From: Sva-07 sp041686315
GTDB lineage: Bacteria > Actinomycetota > Acidimicrobiia > Acidimicrobiales > Ilumatobacteraceae
Assembly (NCBI GenBank): GCA_041686315.1
Contig: JAWLEC010000044.1
Coordinates: 1-21,270 of the forward strand
Length of the DNA: 21,270 nt
Direction: 5' to 3'
Both the position numbers and the translations under genes were made by a program. Shown here in pieces: positions 1 through 12,202 of this stretch. The notes beneath the pieces are model-generated. The model was not told the origin of the DNA. It saw nothing but the letters and a program-made list of their open reading frames with translations, and did not search any database. The first letter of the stretch is position 1. Each line of letters opens with the position of its first letter.

Positions 1-20
1 GCCGCCGGGGCAATGCTTCA

Positions 21-58
21 CCGGTGCTGCGCACCGGGTGGTCTGCTGCGCAGACCAC
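21..58 (+). promoter_or_regulatory. Two abutting hairpins upstream of rplA
   Basis: Two perfect stem-loops sit back to back. The first is a 7-bp stem (CCGGTGC/GCACCGG, 21-37) and the second a 9-bp stem (GTGGTCTGC/GCAGACCAC, 38-58). Both have the same TGC loop. No T-run follows. They lie about 110 bases before the rplA start, where rplK would normally end, but I find no L11 C-terminus in any frame of bases 1-165. They could be a terminator or processing site after an upstream gene, or part of an rplA leader. The function is inferred; the structure is direct. Confidence 0.45.
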
Positions 59-165
59 GAATGGGTCGGGGCTCCTGCGAGTCTCGGCACAACATCGACA
101 ACATCAACCACAGCCACGATCAGGAGTACCTCGCCTGGCGGGCTCATCATCGAGGGAGACGACAC

Positions 166-858
<693 letters not shown>

Positions 859-1087
859 GAGGAAGCTGCGGCAATCGGCCGTAGCATCGCCTCGTCACAA
901 CCGAACCGGTCGCTCGCCTGAGACCGTTGGTCCCCACGACGGGGAGAATGGGTTCGTCCCGCCAGCCGAGGTGCATATCGCCGAAGAACCACACCACGCC
1001 CGATCCGTCGGGACCGGTGTGCGCTCCTCGTCGGTGTTCGCATCTGATGCGAGCACCACGAGTCGAAGCGAGAGGAGGTATGCACAC
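859..1087 (+). promoter_or_regulatory. rplJ leader RNA (L10 leader-like)
   Basis: The 229-bp gap between rplA and rplJ is strongly structured. It contains AGACCGTTGGT at 921-931, then a TCCCC/GGGGA hairpin (931-945), GAATGGGTTCGTCCCGCCA, and AGCCGAGGTGCAT near 965. These resemble my recollection of the conserved L10-L7/L12 binding leader of actinobacterial rplJ operons. Further stems follow at 991-1020 and 1027-1062. A TAGCAT hexamer at 882-887 could be a -10 box, but no good -35 precedes it. The expected role is autogenous repression of rplJL by the L10(L12) complex. A covariance-model match to the Rfam L10_leader family would settle it. Confidence 0.6.
1027..1062 (+). promoter_or_regulatory. 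Long hairpin just before the rplJ ribosome binding site
   Basis: CTCGT-C-GGTGTTCGCAT, loop CTG, ATGCGAGCACC-ACGAG forms a 16-bp stem with one bulged C and one G-U pair. It ends 8 bases before the AGAGGAGG Shine-Dalgarno (1071-1078) of rplJ. No U-tract follows, so a translational switch or RNase processing site is more likely than an intrinsic terminator. Confidence 0.6.
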
Positions 1088-1633
1088 ATGACAACGGAAC
1101 CCACCCACGAACCGCGAGCCGACAAGGTCGCCATCGTCGAGGAGATCACGGGCAAGCTGAACAACAGCGTGGCCGTGTTCGTCTCGGAGTACCGGGGACT
1201 GTCCGTCGGCCAGCTGGCCGGCCTGCGTGGCCCGCTGCGCGACGCCGGTGCCGAGCACAAGGTGTACAAGAACACCCTGGCCCGCCTGGCCGCCACGAAC
1301 GCCGGCTACGACAGCCTGCACGAGCATCTGCTCGGGCCGACGGCACTCACGTTCGTCACCGGCGATTCGGTGGCGGCCGCGAAGGCACTCACCGACCAGG
1401 CCAGGGTCACCCCGCTGCTCGTCATCAAGGGCGGCGTGCTGGGCGACAGCGTGATGAGCGCCGACGACGTCAAGGCCCTCGCGAGCCTGCCGTCGCGCGA
1501 GGAGCTGCTGGCCAGGCTGGCCGGCGCGTTCCAGGCACCGCTGGCCAAGACCGCTGGTCTGCTCAGCGCCCTGCCGCGCAACTTCGCCTACGGCCTGAAC
1601 GCGCTCATCCAGCAGCAGGAATCTGCCGGCTGA
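1088..1633 (+). CDS. rplJ: 50S ribosomal protein L10
   Basis: The product is 181 residues, a little longer than E. coli L10 (165) because of a short charged N-terminus and C-terminal tail. The globular RNA-binding domain is clear (AVFVSEYRGLSVGQLAGLR, then HKVYKNTLARLA and a GPTALTFV segment). The C-terminal helix that anchors L7/L12 dimers follows (LAGAFQAPLAKTAGLLSALP onward). The ATG at 1088 is chosen because AGAGGAGG lies 9 bases upstream and L10 similarity starts there; the upstream frame extension covers the leader RNA. The protein is the base of the ribosomal stalk. It is co-transcribed with rplL 58 bases downstream, and the leader suggests feedback control. Confidence 0.98.
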   Translation: MTTEPTHEPRADKVAIVEEITGKLNNSVAVFVSEYRGLSVGQLAGLRGPLRDAGAEHKVYKNTLARLAATNAGYDSLHEHLLGPTALTFVTGDSVAAAKALTDQARVTPLLVIKGGVLGDSVMSADDVKALASLPSREELLARLAGAFQAPLAKTAGLLSALPRNFAYGLNALIQQQESAG

Positions 1634-1691
1634 CCCGATCCCCGAATTCTCCAGAACTGACCCCTGAACCGAAGTGAAAGAAGGAACCACA

Positions 1692-2078
1692 ATGGCTACC
1701 AAGGACGAGATTCTCGACGCCATCGGAAACATGACCGTGATCGAGCTCAAGGAACTGCTCGACGCGTTCGAAGAGAAGTTCGACGTGACCGCCGCAGCAC
1801 CGGTCGCCGTTGCCGCAGCCGGTGCGCCGGCCGCCGGTGGTGGCGAGGCGGGCGCCGAAGAGGAAAAGGACGAGTTCGACGTCGTCCTCGCCGGTGCCGG
1901 TGCCCAGAAGATCCAGGTCGTGAAGGTCGTCAAGGACCTCCTCGGCGTGGGCCTGAAGGACGCCAAGGACCTGGTCGACGGGGCCCCCAAGCCGATCATG
2001 GAAAAGGCCAGCAAGGCCGACGCCGAAGCGGCCAAGGCCAAGCTCGAAGAAGTCGGCGCCGACGTCGAACTCAAGTGA
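1692..2078 (+). CDS. rplL: 50S ribosomal protein L7/L12
   Basis: The product is 128 residues. The N-terminal dimerisation helices (residues 1-33, with LDAIGNMTVIELKELLDAFEE) are followed by an Ala/Gly/Pro hinge (about 36-57). The factor-binding C-terminal domain ends with KDLLGVGLKDAKDLVDGAPK and AKLEEVGADVELK. The L12 stalk recruits and stimulates translational GTPases, including the EF-G encoded at the right edge of this window. The ATG at 1692 has an AAAGAAGGA Shine-Dalgarno 6 bases upstream. A GTG at 1674 in frame overlaps that Shine-Dalgarno and is rejected as the start. Confidence 0.98.
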   Translation: MATKDEILDAIGNMTVIELKELLDAFEEKFDVTAAAPVAVAAAGAPAAGGGEAGAEEEKDEFDVVLAGAGAQKIQVVKVVKDLLGVGLKDAKDLVDGAPKPIMEKASKADAEAAKAKLEEVGADVELK

Positions 2079-2113
2079 GGGTGGGGCGCTGAGTCGCCCT
2101 CCCTCCCGGCGGC

Positions 2114-2296
2114 CGGGTCCTGTCACCGGTGGCGCTGCGGGCGTGCGGCCTTCGGCCGGTCCCTCCGCATCCACCGGCGCCACCCGTCCGCCTACGTGTG
2201 ACGCCTCGCTTGTGTGAGGCTGGTGAAGCAGCCCGGGGGGGTGCCCCCGGGCTGCTTCATTGCCGCAGCCCCGCAGCGCCCCGGTGACAGGACCCG
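2114..2296 (+). promoter_or_regulatory. rplL-rpoB intergenic attenuator candidate (long-range stem plus competing hairpin)
   Basis: Bases 2114-2140 can pair with 2271-2296 over 26 bp with only T2130 bulged (left arm starts CGGGTCCTGTCACCGG, right arm ends CCGGTGACAGGACCCG). This loop encloses the terminator hairpin at 2224-2259. The left arm can alternatively pair locally: GGTGGCGC (2128-2135) with GCGCCACC (2177-2184) and TGCGG (2136-2140) with CCGCA (2165-2169), around a CGGCC-TTC-GGCCG hairpin (2146-2158). The two folds exclude each other. In E. coli this gap holds a partial terminator and an RNase III site, so an analogous role is plausible but inferred. Confidence 0.6.
2224..2259 (+). 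terminator. Intrinsic terminator/attenuator after rplL
   Basis: A perfect 16-bp stem runs TGAAGCAGCCCGGGGG (2224-2239) with CCCCCGGGCTGCTTCA (2244-2259) and loop GGTG. Only a short TT follows, typical of high-GC actinobacteria. It ends the rplJ-rplL unit fully or partly before rpoB. Confidence 0.8.
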
Positions 2297-2304
2297 TGAG
2301 CGGG

Positions 2305-2337
2305 ACCAGCAACGCACCAGCAACGCACCAGCAACGG
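2305..2337 (+). repeat. Three tandem copies of an 11-bp unit before rpoB
   Basis: ACCAGCAACGC is repeated at 2305, 2316 and 2327 (the last copy ends in GG), with a further ACCAG at 2339. The 11-bp period is about one helical turn, so each unit would face the same side of the DNA. It lies about 45 bp upstream of the first rpoB promoter candidate. Confidence 0.7.
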
Positions 2338-2381
2338 CACCAGTGCCAGTTTGCAGAAACGTCAAGAACGACGAGAGATGC

Positions 2382-2410
2382 TTGACTTTCGTGCTGCGCT
2401 TCTTTACCTT
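2382..2410 (+). promoter_or_regulatory. rpoB promoter P1 candidate
   Basis: TTGACT (2382-2387) and TACCTT (2405-2410) are separated by exactly 17 bp, a good match to the housekeeping sigma factor consensus. It lies downstream of the rplL terminator and 200 bp before the rpoB start. Confidence 0.6.
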
Positions 2411-2464
2411 GACCCGCAATTCAGCGGTCACATGTCCTGCTCCGCGATTCGTCGCCGGGAGCGG

Positions 2465-2494
2465 TTGACGTTGTGCGCCCGCCGTGGATAGCAT
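2465..2494 (+). promoter_or_regulatory. rpoB promoter P2 candidate
   Basis: TTGACG (2465-2470) and TAGCAT (2489-2494) are separated by 18 bp. Initiation near 2501 would give a 5' UTR of about 110 nt. With P1 this would let rpoBC be made independently of the ribosomal protein genes upstream. Confidence 0.65.
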
Positions 2495-2610
2495 CGAACG
2501 TTGCCGTGCGTTCCCTGTTCCCCCACCGCTATCTCCGGTGTGGTTCCGCGCGCCCGGCGTCACGCCGCAGCATTCTGCGTCGTCCACCCTCGACCCTTGG
2601 AGAGTGATCC

Positions 2611-5600
2611 GTGGCGACTCGTCCCGTGTCCCGTGAACGCTATTCGTTCGGCAACCTGAAGGAGCCGCTCGAACTCCCCGACCTGATCGCGGTCCAGCGC
2701 GAGAGCTTCGACTGGTTCCTCGAGGAGGGGCTGGCGAACACCTTCCGCGACATCAGTCCGATCAAGGACTTCTCCGAGTCGCTGCAGCTCGAGCTGGAGT
2801 TCGACCCGTTCGACGAGGACCTGCGCCCGCCGCCGAAGTTCACGGTGGAGGAGTGCAAGGAAAAGGACATGACCTACAGCGCGCCGGTCTTCGTGCGCGC
2901 CCGGTTCATGAACCGCAACACCGGCGAGATCAAGGAACAGACGGTGTTCATGGGGGATTTCCCCATCATGACCGACAAGGGCACCTTCATCGTGAACGGC
3001 ACCGAGCGTGTCGTCGTGTCGCAGCTGGTGCGCAGCCCGGGCGTCATCTTCGAGCCCGGTGAGCGGTTCCGCCTCCGCAACCTCACCAAGCACCAGCTCG
3101 TCAAGGGCACCATCCATCCCTACCGCGGCGAGTGGATGGAGTTCGACGTCGAGCACAAGCCCGGCAAGGACGTCACCGCCGGCACCCGCGTGGCCCGCAA
3201 GCGCCGCCTCGGCATCTTCACGATGCTGCGGGCGCTCGGCTACGACGAGGAGAACGCCCCCGGGTTCCTCGACCGGTTCGTCGCCCACTTCGACTTCCTC
3301 GAGGGGCAGTGGGAGAAAGAGCGCGAGGTCGCCCCCACCCAGGACGAGGCGCTCGTGGAGATCTACAAGCGCGCCCGCCCCGGTGAGCCCCCGACGGTCG
3401 AGTCGGCCAAGGCCTACTTCCGCAACGCGTTCTTCGAGAGCCGCCGCTACGACCTCTCGCGGGTCGGCCGCTACAAGCTCAATCGCAAGCTCGGCGACGA
3501 GGTCGCCCAGCTCGGCGCACTGTTCGGCCTCGAGGGTGCCGTCAACGCCGAGGGCGAGCCGCTGCTCGACTACCCCGACGAGAACCAGAACGTGCTCAGC
3601 CGGTGTGAGGTGCTCGCCTCCATCACCTACATGCTGCACCTCGTCAAGCAGGAGCCCGGCTACCGCCTCGACGACCAGGACCACTTCGCCAACCGCCGCA
3701 TCCGGTCGGTCGGCGAGCTGATCCAGAACCAGGTGCGCATCGGGCTCAGCCGCATGGAGCGCGTCGTGCGCGAACGCATGACCACCCAGGACGTCGAAGC
3801 CATCACGCCCCAGACCCTGATCAACATTCGCCCGGTCGTGGCAGCGATCAAGGAGTTCTTCGGAACCTCCCAGCTGTCGCAGTTCATGGACCAGGTGAAC
3901 CCGCTGTCGGGCCTCACGCACCGCCGCCGCCTCTCGGCGCTCGGCCCGGGCGGCCTCTCGCGTGAGCGCGCCGGTTTCGAGGTGCGCGATGTGCACTTCA
4001 GCCACTACGGCCGCATGTGTCCGATCGAGACCCCGGAGGGCCCGAACATCGGCCTGATCGGTGGTCTGTCCACCTACGCCCGCGTCAACGAGTTCGGCTT
4101 CATCGAGAGCCCGTACCGTGAGGTGAGAGACGGCAAGGTCACCGGCAAGATCGTGTACATGGCCGCCGACGAGGAGGAGAACTACGTCGTCGCCCAGGCC
4201 AACACGCCGCTCAACGACGACGGCAGCATCCGCGACGAGCGCACGCTCGTGCGCCGGTCACCGCAGGCGGCCAGCCTCGAAGACCTGCGCAAGATGCTCG
4301 AGGCCGAGAGCTTCTTCGGTGCCACCACCGACATCGGTTACGTGCCGCCCACCGAGGTCGACTTCATCGACGTGTCGCCGAAGCAGATCGTCTCGGTCGC
4401 GACGGCGCTCATCCCGTTCCTCGAGCACGACGACGCCAACCGGGCACTGATGGGCGCCAACATGCAGCGCCAGGCCGTTCCGCTGGTGCGCGCCGAGGCG
4501 CCGTACATCGGAACCGGCATCGAGAACCGTGCCGCGCGCGACGCCGCCGACCTCGTCCAGGCGATCGACGACGGCGAGGTGCTGGAGGTGTCGGGCGACT
4601 CGATCACCGTGCAGTACAAGAGCGAAGGCAAGCGGGTGTACCGCCTCGCCAAGTTCCGTCGCTCCAACCAGGACACGTGCATCAACCAGCGGCCCCGCGT
4701 GGTCGAGGGCGACAAGGTGTCCACGGGCACCGTGCTCGCCGACGGTCCGTCCACCGACGACGGCGAACTGGCACTCGGCAAGAACCTGCTCGTGGCGTTC
4801 ATGCCGTGGGAGGGCTACAACTTCGAAGACGCGATCATCCTGTCCGAGCGCCTGGTGAAGGACGACGTGCTCACCTCGATCCACATCAAGGAGCACGAGG
4901 TCGACGCCCGCGACACCAAGCTCGGCCCCGAGGAGATCTCCCGCGACATCCCCAACCTCAGCGACGACATCCTCGCCGACCTCGACGATCGCGGGATCAT
5001 CCGCGTCGGCGCCGAGGTGGGCCCCGGTGACGTGCTCGTCGGCAAGGTCACGCCCAAGGGCGAGACCGAGCTCACCCCCGAGGAGCGCCTGCTGCGCGCC
5101 ATCTTCGGTGAGAAGGCCCGCGAGGTGCGTGACACCAGCTTGAAGGTGCCCCACGGCGAGGTCGGCAAGGTCATCGACGTCAAGGTGTTCAACCGCGACG
5201 ACGGCGACGAGCTGCCCCCCGGCGTCAACCAGCTGGTGCGGGTCTACGTCGCCCAGAAGCGCAAGATCAGCGTCGGCGACAAGCTGGCCGGCCGCCACGG
5301 CAACAAGGGCGTCATCTCCAAGATCTTGGCCGTAGAGGACATGCCCTTCACCGCCGACGGGCAACCGGTCGACATCATCCTCAACCCGCTCGGCGTGCCG
5401 AGCCGGATGAACGTCGGGCAGGTGCTCGAGGCCCACCTCGGCTACTGCGCCCGATGGGGCTGGACCAACCCCGACGGCACCCGCATCGGTGACGAACCGA
5501 TCCGCGGCACCGAGACCAAGACGCGGCCCAACACCAAGCCGTCCACGTTCGTGGCCACCCCGGTGTTCGACGGCGCCAACTGGGACGAGAAGGAGAAGTC

Positions 5601-6240
5601 GCTCGACCACCCGACGATCCAGGAGATCCTCGACCAGCTCAACCCCGAGTCGGCCAACGGCGACCGTCTCGTCGGTACCAACGGCAAGCTCACGCTGTAC
5701 AACGGCCGCACCGGTGATCCGTACGACAACGCGATCACCTGCGGGTACATGTACATCTTGAAGCTGGCCCACCTGGTCGACGACAAGATCCACGCCCGCT
5801 CCACCGGCCCGTACTCGATGATCACCCAGCAGCCGCTCGGAGGCAAGGCCCAGTTCGGTGGCCAGCGCTTCGGTGAGATGGAGGTGTGGGCCCTCGAGGC
5901 GTACGGCGCCGCCTACTGCCTGCAGGAGCTGCTGACCATCAAGTCCGACGACGTGCTCGGCCGTGTCCGGGTGTACGAGGCGATCGTGAAGGGCGACAAC
6001 ATCCCCGAACCGGGTGTGCCCGAGAGCTTCAAGGTGCTGATGAAGGAGATGCAGGCCCTCTGCATCAACGTCGAGGTGCTCACCGAGGACGGTCACGAGA
6101 TCGAGATGCGCGACCTCGACGACGAGGTCTACCGCGCCGCGGAGGAACTGGGCATCGACATCTCCCGGCCCGAGCGCGGCACCGACGAGGACGACGCCCG
6201 CCGCGAACGCGAAAAGGCCGAACGAGCCGCCAGGTTCTAG
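2611..6240 (+). CDS. rpoB: DNA-directed RNA polymerase subunit beta
   Basis: The product is 1209 residues, close to actinobacterial RpoB (about 1170). A GTG start at 2611 follows GGAGAG (2599-2604), and the N-terminus RYSFGNLKEPLELPDLIAVQ is conserved. The rifampicin pocket (about residues 418-444) contains SQLSQFMDQ, THRRRLSALGPGG and the following RDVHFSHYG. The residues matching E. coli Q513, D516, H526, R529 and S531 are intact (Q424, D427, H437, R440, S442), so rifampicin sensitivity is expected. The position equal to N518 is V429. KLAGRHGNKG (K891, K899) matches the lysines that contact RNA in the active centre. The C-terminus is acidic and charged. It forms the catalytic core with RpoC. 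Confidence 0.99.
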   Translation: MATRPVSRERYSFGNLKEPLELPDLIAVQRESFDWFLEEGLANTFRDISPIKDFSESLQLELEFDPFDEDLRPPPKFTVEECKEKDMTYSAPVFVRARFMNRNTGEIKEQTVFMGDFPIMTDKGTFIVNGTERVVVSQLVRSPGVIFEPGERFRLRNLTKHQLVKGTIHPYRGEWMEFDVEHKPGKDVTAGTRVARKRRLGIFTMLRALGYDEENAPGFLDRFVAHFDFLEGQWEKEREVAPTQDEALVEIYKRARPGEPPTVESAKAYFRNAFFESRRYDLSRVGRYKLNRKLGDEVAQLGALFGLEGAVNAEGEPLLDYPDENQNVLSRCEVLASITYMLHLVKQEPGYRLDDQDHFANRRIRSVGELIQNQVRIGLSRMERVVRERMTTQDVEAITPQTLINIRPVVAAIKEFFGTSQLSQFMDQVNPLSGLTHRRRLSALGPGGLSRERAGFEVRDVHFSHYGRMCPIETPEGPNIGLIGGLSTYARVNEFGFIESPYREVRDGKVTGKIVYMAADEEENYVVAQANTPLNDDGSIRDERTLVRRSPQAASLEDLRKMLEAESFFGATTDIGYVPPTEVDFIDVSPKQIVSVATALIPFLEHDDANRALMGANMQRQAVPLVRAEAPYIGTGIENRAARDAADLVQAIDDGEVLEVSGDSITVQYKSEGKRVYRLAKFRRSNQDTCINQRPRVVEGDKVSTGTVLADGPSTDDGELALGKNLLVAFMPWEGYNFEDAIILSERLVKDDVLTSIHIKEHEVDARDTKLGPEEISRDIPNLSDDILADLDDRGIIRVGAEVGPGDVLVGKVTPKGETELTPEERLLRAIFGEKAREVRDTSLKVPHGEVGKVIDVKVFNRDDGDELPPGVNQLVRVYVAQKRKISVGDKLAGRHGNKGVISKILAVEDMPFTADGQPVDIILNPLGVPSRMNVGQVLEAHLGYCARWGWTNPDGTRIGDEPIRGTETKTRPNTKPSTFVATPVFDGANWDEKEKSLDHPTIQEILDQLNPESANGDRLVGTNGKLTLYNGRTGDPYDNAITCGYMYILKLAHLVDDKIHARSTGPYSMITQQPLGGKAQFGGQRFGEMEVWALEAYGAAYCLQELLTIKSDDVLGRVRVYEAIVKGDNIPEPGVPESFKVLMKEMQALCINVEVLTEDGHEIEMRDLDDEVYRAAEELGIDISRPERGTDEDDARREREKAERAARF

Positions 6241-6249
6241 CCGTCGCAC

Positions 6250-6302
6250 GGGGTCCGACCCCAACTGCGACGCCGTAGGCGTTGCTGGTGGGGTCTGACC
6301 CC
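6250..6302 (+). repeat. GGGGTCYGACCCC double-palindrome element between rpoB and rpoC
   Basis: Two 13-mers, GGGGTCCGACCCC (6250-6262) and GGGGTCTGACCCC (6290-6302), each nearly self-palindromic, start 40 bp apart. They flank an 8-bp hairpin, GCGACGCC-GTA-GGCGTTGC (6267-6285). The whole 53 bp also folds as a single hairpin: the two 13-mers pair with one mismatch, and the inner arms pair with a few mismatches. It looks like a dispersed small repeat or structured mRNA spacer rather than a simple spacer. Whether it is repeated elsewhere in the genome cannot be seen here. Confidence 0.65.
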
Positions 6303-6374
6303 TGGCCCAGGCCAGAAGAACGAACGAGAAGCACACCGACGACCCGAACACCCGAGAGCGAACCCGAGGAACCC

Positions 6375-10286
<3,912 letters not shown>

Positions 10287-10307
10287 GTCCACACATCATG
10301 TCGAGCT

Positions 10308-10334
10308 GCGGCCCGGGCCCCGTGCCCGGGCCGC
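10308..10334 (+). terminator. rpoC terminator
   Basis: A perfect 11-bp GC stem, GCGGCCCGGGC with GCCCGGGCCGC, and a CCCGT loop lie 22 bases after the rpoC stop. The trailing sequence TCTCGCGTCC has only a weak T content. Confidence 0.75.
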
Positions 10335-10394
10335 TCTCGCGTCCGACCCTCGATCGCGATGAGCGAAACCACCACATCGCGGGGTCGAGCTCAT

Positions 10395-10416
10395 CGCACG
10401 AGGAGGCTGTCGTGCG
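10395..10416 (-). terminator. Hairpin downstream of the minus-strand transporter
   Basis: CGCACGA, 8-nt loop, TCGTGCG forms a 7-bp stem ending 4 bases from the transporter stop codon. A further inverted repeat, GCGATGAGC (10356-10364) with GCTCATCGC (10389-10397), overlaps it. One of the two could terminate the convergent transporter transcript. Confidence 0.4.
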
Positions 10417-10420
10417 CGGC

Positions 10421-12034
10421 TCAGATCAGTAGCTGCACGATGATCAGCTTGAGGATCATCGACAGGGGGAACACGAGCGCATAGCCAGCGTCGACGCGTT
10501 CGTCGCCGTCGGCGCGCTCGGCGGCGAAGGCCAGCACCGCGGGCTGGGTCTGTACGCCGGCGATCATGCCGGCGCCGTCGACCGGGTCACGGCCGAGGAG
10601 ACGCACCATCAGGATCGTGAGCAGGGCGGTGATCGCCGTGACGACGACACCGGCGACCGCCAGCTGCAGCCCCACCCGGGTGCCGACGGCGTCGGCGAAC
10701 GTGGCGCCCGAACGGATGCCCACCCCACCGAGGAACAGCGACACGCCGAGCTGGCGGATCGTGAGGTTCGCCGCGTGGGGGATCTGCCACGTGAACGGTC
10801 CCGTCCGCGACACGGTGCCGAGTGCGAGCGCCGCGATCAGCGGACCGCCGCCGACCCCCAGTTCGATCTCGCCGCCGCCGGGGAAGGGGATGGCGACCTG
10901 CGCGAGGAGCAGGCCGATCGCCAGGCCGGTGGCGAAGCCGAGTGCGTCGACCTCGCCGAGGCCTCGATCGGAGTCGCCGAGCGCTTCGGCGATGTCACCC
11001 ATCCGGTCGGTCGGACCGACGACCCTCACGCGATCGCCGAGGCGAAGGACGAAGTCGCGGTCGACGACGAGATCGGCGTCGCCGCGACGGACCCGGGTGG
11101 CGGTGGCACCGAAGCGGCCCTCGAGGTCGACATCGCGCAGGTGGACCCCCGCCAGGTCGCGACGCGACACCGACACCCGGCGGAAGTCGAACTTGTCCCG
11201 GTCGAGGGCGAGATGGTGCTCGCTGCGGGTTCCCGCCCATTCCACGAACCGCTCCACCGCACCGGGCGACCCGATCACGGTGCAGAGGTCGCCGGGTGCG
11301 AGGACCACGTCGTTCGTGGCCAGGTCGACGATGCCGGCGTGCTCGACCCGCGAGAACGCCAGGCGCTCTTCCTGCCACGAGCGCAGGTCACCCAGCGGCG
11401 GTAGGTCCGCACGGGTGACGGCGACGGTGGCACTGGTGACGTCGGGCCGGCTGGGTCGCGTGGTTGTCTCGTCCGTCCGTGCGCCGGGAGCGTACGGGCG
11501 TGCCGATCGTCGCAGCATGAACTGTGCGGCGGCGATCATCGACAGCACCCCGAACGGGTAGGCGAGCGAATAGCCGACCACGGGGTCGGTGGCGTCGCCG
11601 GCGTCGATGTCCGGGGCGAGGATCTCGAGGGCCGCAGAGAGCGCAGGGGTGTTGGTCTGTGATCCGGCGAACAGTCCGGCTCGGGCACCGTCGTCGAAGT
11701 CGAACACGGCGCTCACGCCCAGCACGGTGACCCCGATGGCTGCCAGCAGCACCACGACCGCCAGTCCGATGCGTGGGCCGTTCTCCCGGAGACCCCCGAA
11801 GAACGCCGGTCCGGAGGCGAGGCCGATCGTGTAGATGAACAGGGCCAGCCCGAACAGCGGGATGATCGCCGGCAGGTCGGCGAGATCGGGATCGAGCGCC
11901 GAGGCGGCGAGCCCTGCGAAGAGCGCAGCTGCGGGCCCGAGCCCCACGCCGCGGACGCGGACCCGGGCGATGGCCGCACCCGCCGCGACCACGACGAAGA
12001 GCGCGAGGAGCGGATCGGAGGTGAGCACTCCCAC
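10421..12034 (-). CDS. AspT/YidE-family membrane transporter with paired TrkA-C domains
   Basis: The product is 537 residues with the layout of the aspartate:alanine exchanger (AAEx/AspT, YidE/YbjL) family. An N-terminal membrane half (about residues 8-175, five or six hydrophobic segments) comes first. Then come two soluble TrkA-C (RCK_C) domains (about 215-268 and 282-352), and a C-terminal membrane half (about 362-537). The pseudo-symmetric motifs GSQTNTPAL (124-132) and GVQTQPAVL (493-501) mark the duplicated transport cores. The start is GTG at 12034; no stronger upstream start exists. It sits alone and convergent to rpoC, divergent from rpsL. The substrate (amino acid, dicarboxylate or ion) cannot be told from sequence. 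Confidence 0.85.
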   Translation of the reverse strand: MGVLTSDPLLALFVVVAAGAAIARVRVRGVGLGPAAALFAGLAASALDPDLADLPAIIPLFGLALFIYTIGLASGPAFFGGLRENGPRIGLAVVVLLAAIGVTVLGVSAVFDFDDGARAGLFAGSQTNTPALSAALEILAPDIDAGDATDPVVGYSLAYPFGVLSMIAAAQFMLRRSARPYAPGARTDETTTRPSRPDVTSATVAVTRADLPPLGDLRSWQEERLAFSRVEHAGIVDLATNDVVLAPGDLCTVIGSPGAVERFVEWAGTRSEHHLALDRDKFDFRRVSVSRRDLAGVHLRDVDLEGRFGATATRVRRGDADLVVDRDFVLRLGDRVRVVGPTDRMGDIAEALGDSDRGLGEVDALGFATGLAIGLLLAQVAIPFPGGGEIELGVGGGPLIAALALGTVSRTGPFTWQIPHAANLTIRQLGVSLFLGGVGIRSGATFADAVGTRVGLQLAVAGVVVTAITALLTILMVRLLGRDPVDGAGMIAGVQTQPAVLAFAAERADGDERVDAGYALVFPLSMILKLIIVQLLI

Positions 12035-12107
12035 GGGGCGGTTCTAGCAGCCTGGGACCCGGCCCGACGTCGACGTCGACGGTTGCCGGTGCCCGGCGGC
12101 GGCGGCG

Positions 12108-12136
12108 TTGCGCGACGGGGCGGGCGGCCATAACAT
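12108..12136 (+). promoter_or_regulatory. rpsL-rpsG promoter candidate
   Basis: TTGCGC (12108-12113) and TAACAT (12131-12136) are 17 bp apart in the gap between the divergent transporter and rpsL. This would give a leader of about 155 nt before rpsL. Confidence 0.55.
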
Positions 12137-12202
12137 TGCAGGGTCCTCTCATCGGATCGATCGGCCGTGTCATCGGCCGGCCGCACCGGTGTACGGCGGG
12201 CG

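Noticed and set aside
13..165. N-terminal extension of rplA to base 13
   Set aside because: It reads through two hairpins, lacks L1 similarity, and a good Shine-Dalgarno marks the ATG at 166.
2214..2468. An 84-codon plus-strand frame in the rplL-rpoB gap
   Set aside because: It starts just before the terminator hairpin and spans the tandem repeats and promoter P1. The composition follows those elements, with no ribosome binding site.
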